Assembly (NCBI GenBank): GCA_029168955.1
Contig: JAPDOI010000117.1
Location: forward strand, 1,215,001-1,279,000
From: Aplectana chamaeleonis
Taxonomy: Eukaryota > Nematoda > Chromadorea > Rhabditida > Cosmocercidae
Direction: 5' to 3'
Length of the DNA: 64,000 nt
Shown: piece after piece, positions 63,525 through 64,000 of the stretch
Numbering within the stretch: position 1 is the stretch's first letter
Layout of the letters: each line of letters begins with the position of its first letter
Made by a program: the position numbers and the translations under genes
The notes under the pieces: model-generated
What the model saw: the letters and a program-made list of their open reading frames with translations, nothing else
Told to the model about the DNA's origin: nothing
Databases searched by the model: none

Positions 63525-64000
63525 GAAGTCCGAATATGCCCATCGCAGCTGCCTAGACCCACTCTGAAAAAAAGTTATAGGCATTTTTTCTTTGATTTTT
63601 ATCCCTATTGTACCCTACAAAAAGCGCATTATTTTCACGAAAATTTGAAAACGGACCTCATGATAGTGTTCAGCGCCCAAAACTACCCCACTAAACAAAG
63701 TTTGGGTGAAGGAACATTTTCCAAACTTTGCTCAGTTTAACAGCGTTTTGGACTTGTACGGATTTTCGGTTGGGCGTTTTACAGGGCGCTTGAAGCGTTT
63801 CAGAAAAATATTCCAGATTTGACTGAAAATTCGCTCTGGGGGGTTATTTGGGGTGCTGATCACGAATCTGAGGATCATTTTTCAATTTCCCGAAGTTTTC
63901 GACTGTATTCGTTCACAGATTCCCATCGGGGGGAGGATTTGATGGCCAATAGCGGCTTTTGACGATTTACGGAGTGCTACTATAGAATATGCTTGAAATA
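63525..64000. repeat. partial ~1-kb long-TIR family copy, cut by the window end
   Basis: GTCCGAATATGCCCATCGCA, GCTGCCTAGACCCACTCTG, 'GTACCCTACAAAAAGCGCAT' and 'CAGCGCCCAAAACTACCCCA' match 37,745-37,915 almost base for base. The copy continues past 64,000. Confidence 0.8.

Larger units (their letters stand above)
62490..64000. other. intron 2 of the Mediator gene, repeat-filled
   Basis: From the donor GTGGGC onward there is no exon to the window end. It holds the left end of a long-TIR element (62,552) split by palindromic MITE copy 6, and from 63,525 another ~1-kb family copy that runs off the window. Confidence 0.6.

Noticed and set aside
1..64000. CRISPR array or bacterial operon content
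   Set aside because: Repeats are tandem satellites or inverted transposon ends, not regular repeat-spacer units. Introns, D34D mariners and trans-splice-type acceptors show a eukaryotic genome.
1..64000. tRNA and other structured RNA genes
   Set aside because: I looked for TTCGA-type B-box motifs and clover-leaf stems by eye and found none convincing; a covariance scan would be needed.

Overview
The window is eukaryotic and looks like a repeat-swollen piece of a nematode genome, probably a rhabditid. The reasons are: short introns of about 53-72 nt ending in TTTCAG-like acceptors; acceptors placed directly before start codons, as expected for spliced-leader trans-splicing; a nematode-style trypsin-like protease; a Mediator subunit of nematode type; and mariner, hAT, piggyBac-like (TTAA), Penelope-like and LINE remnants in a gene-poor background. 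I do not assign a species. Most long open frames in the window are accidental or lie inside repeats.

Genes. (1) About 8,401-9,796 (+): a Thr-rich, probably secreted orphan protein with a poly(A) signal. (2) 17,933-28,806 (-): one trypsin-fold serine protease gene, whose six exons I could join with matching intron phases. They carry the His, Asp and Ser catalytic motifs. Its introns have swollen to about 10 kb and contain a (CCGT)n microsatellite, a 42-bp minisatellite, foldback elements, a mariner and duplicated exon pieces. (3) 50,459-56,299 (+): an unrecognised 132-residue protein in three exons, with a trans-splice-type acceptor 5 nt before the ATG and a 5.4-kb second intron filled with transposons. 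(4) 62,273 to beyond the window (+): the 5' end of a gene I read as Mediator subunit 8, again with an acceptor directly before the ATG. Two diverged head-to-head copies of a short coding-like segment lie in the arms of a large inverted duplication at 12.2-14.7 kb.

Mobile DNA dominates. Target-site duplications can be read directly for hAT elements (8 bp, five cases), TA-flanked palindromic MITEs (six copies of about 279 bp), three mariners, a TAA-flanked Harbinger-like element and a TAT-flanked insertion in a satellite. Paralogous empty sites inside the window confirm three of these insertions. Two clusters (29.4-32.1 kb and 41.85-45.56 kb) are chains of TTAA-bounded elements in which neighbouring elements share a single TTAA. 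Tandem arrays include a 43-bp satellite (12.7-14.3 kb), (CCGT)n (18.5 kb), a 42-bp minisatellite with a 7-unit (294-bp) higher-order period (18.9-20.6 kb) and a 152-bp monomer / 305-bp dimer satellite (56.6-58.9 kb, diverged again at 61.1-61.9 kb) just upstream of the Mediator gene.

The genes do not form an evident pathway. Two same-strand genes with trans-splice-type acceptors (50.5 kb and 62.3 kb) could be an operon pair pushed apart by satellite growth, but the 6-kb gap makes independent promoters equally likely. Exon boundaries and family names were worked out by eye; no search was run.
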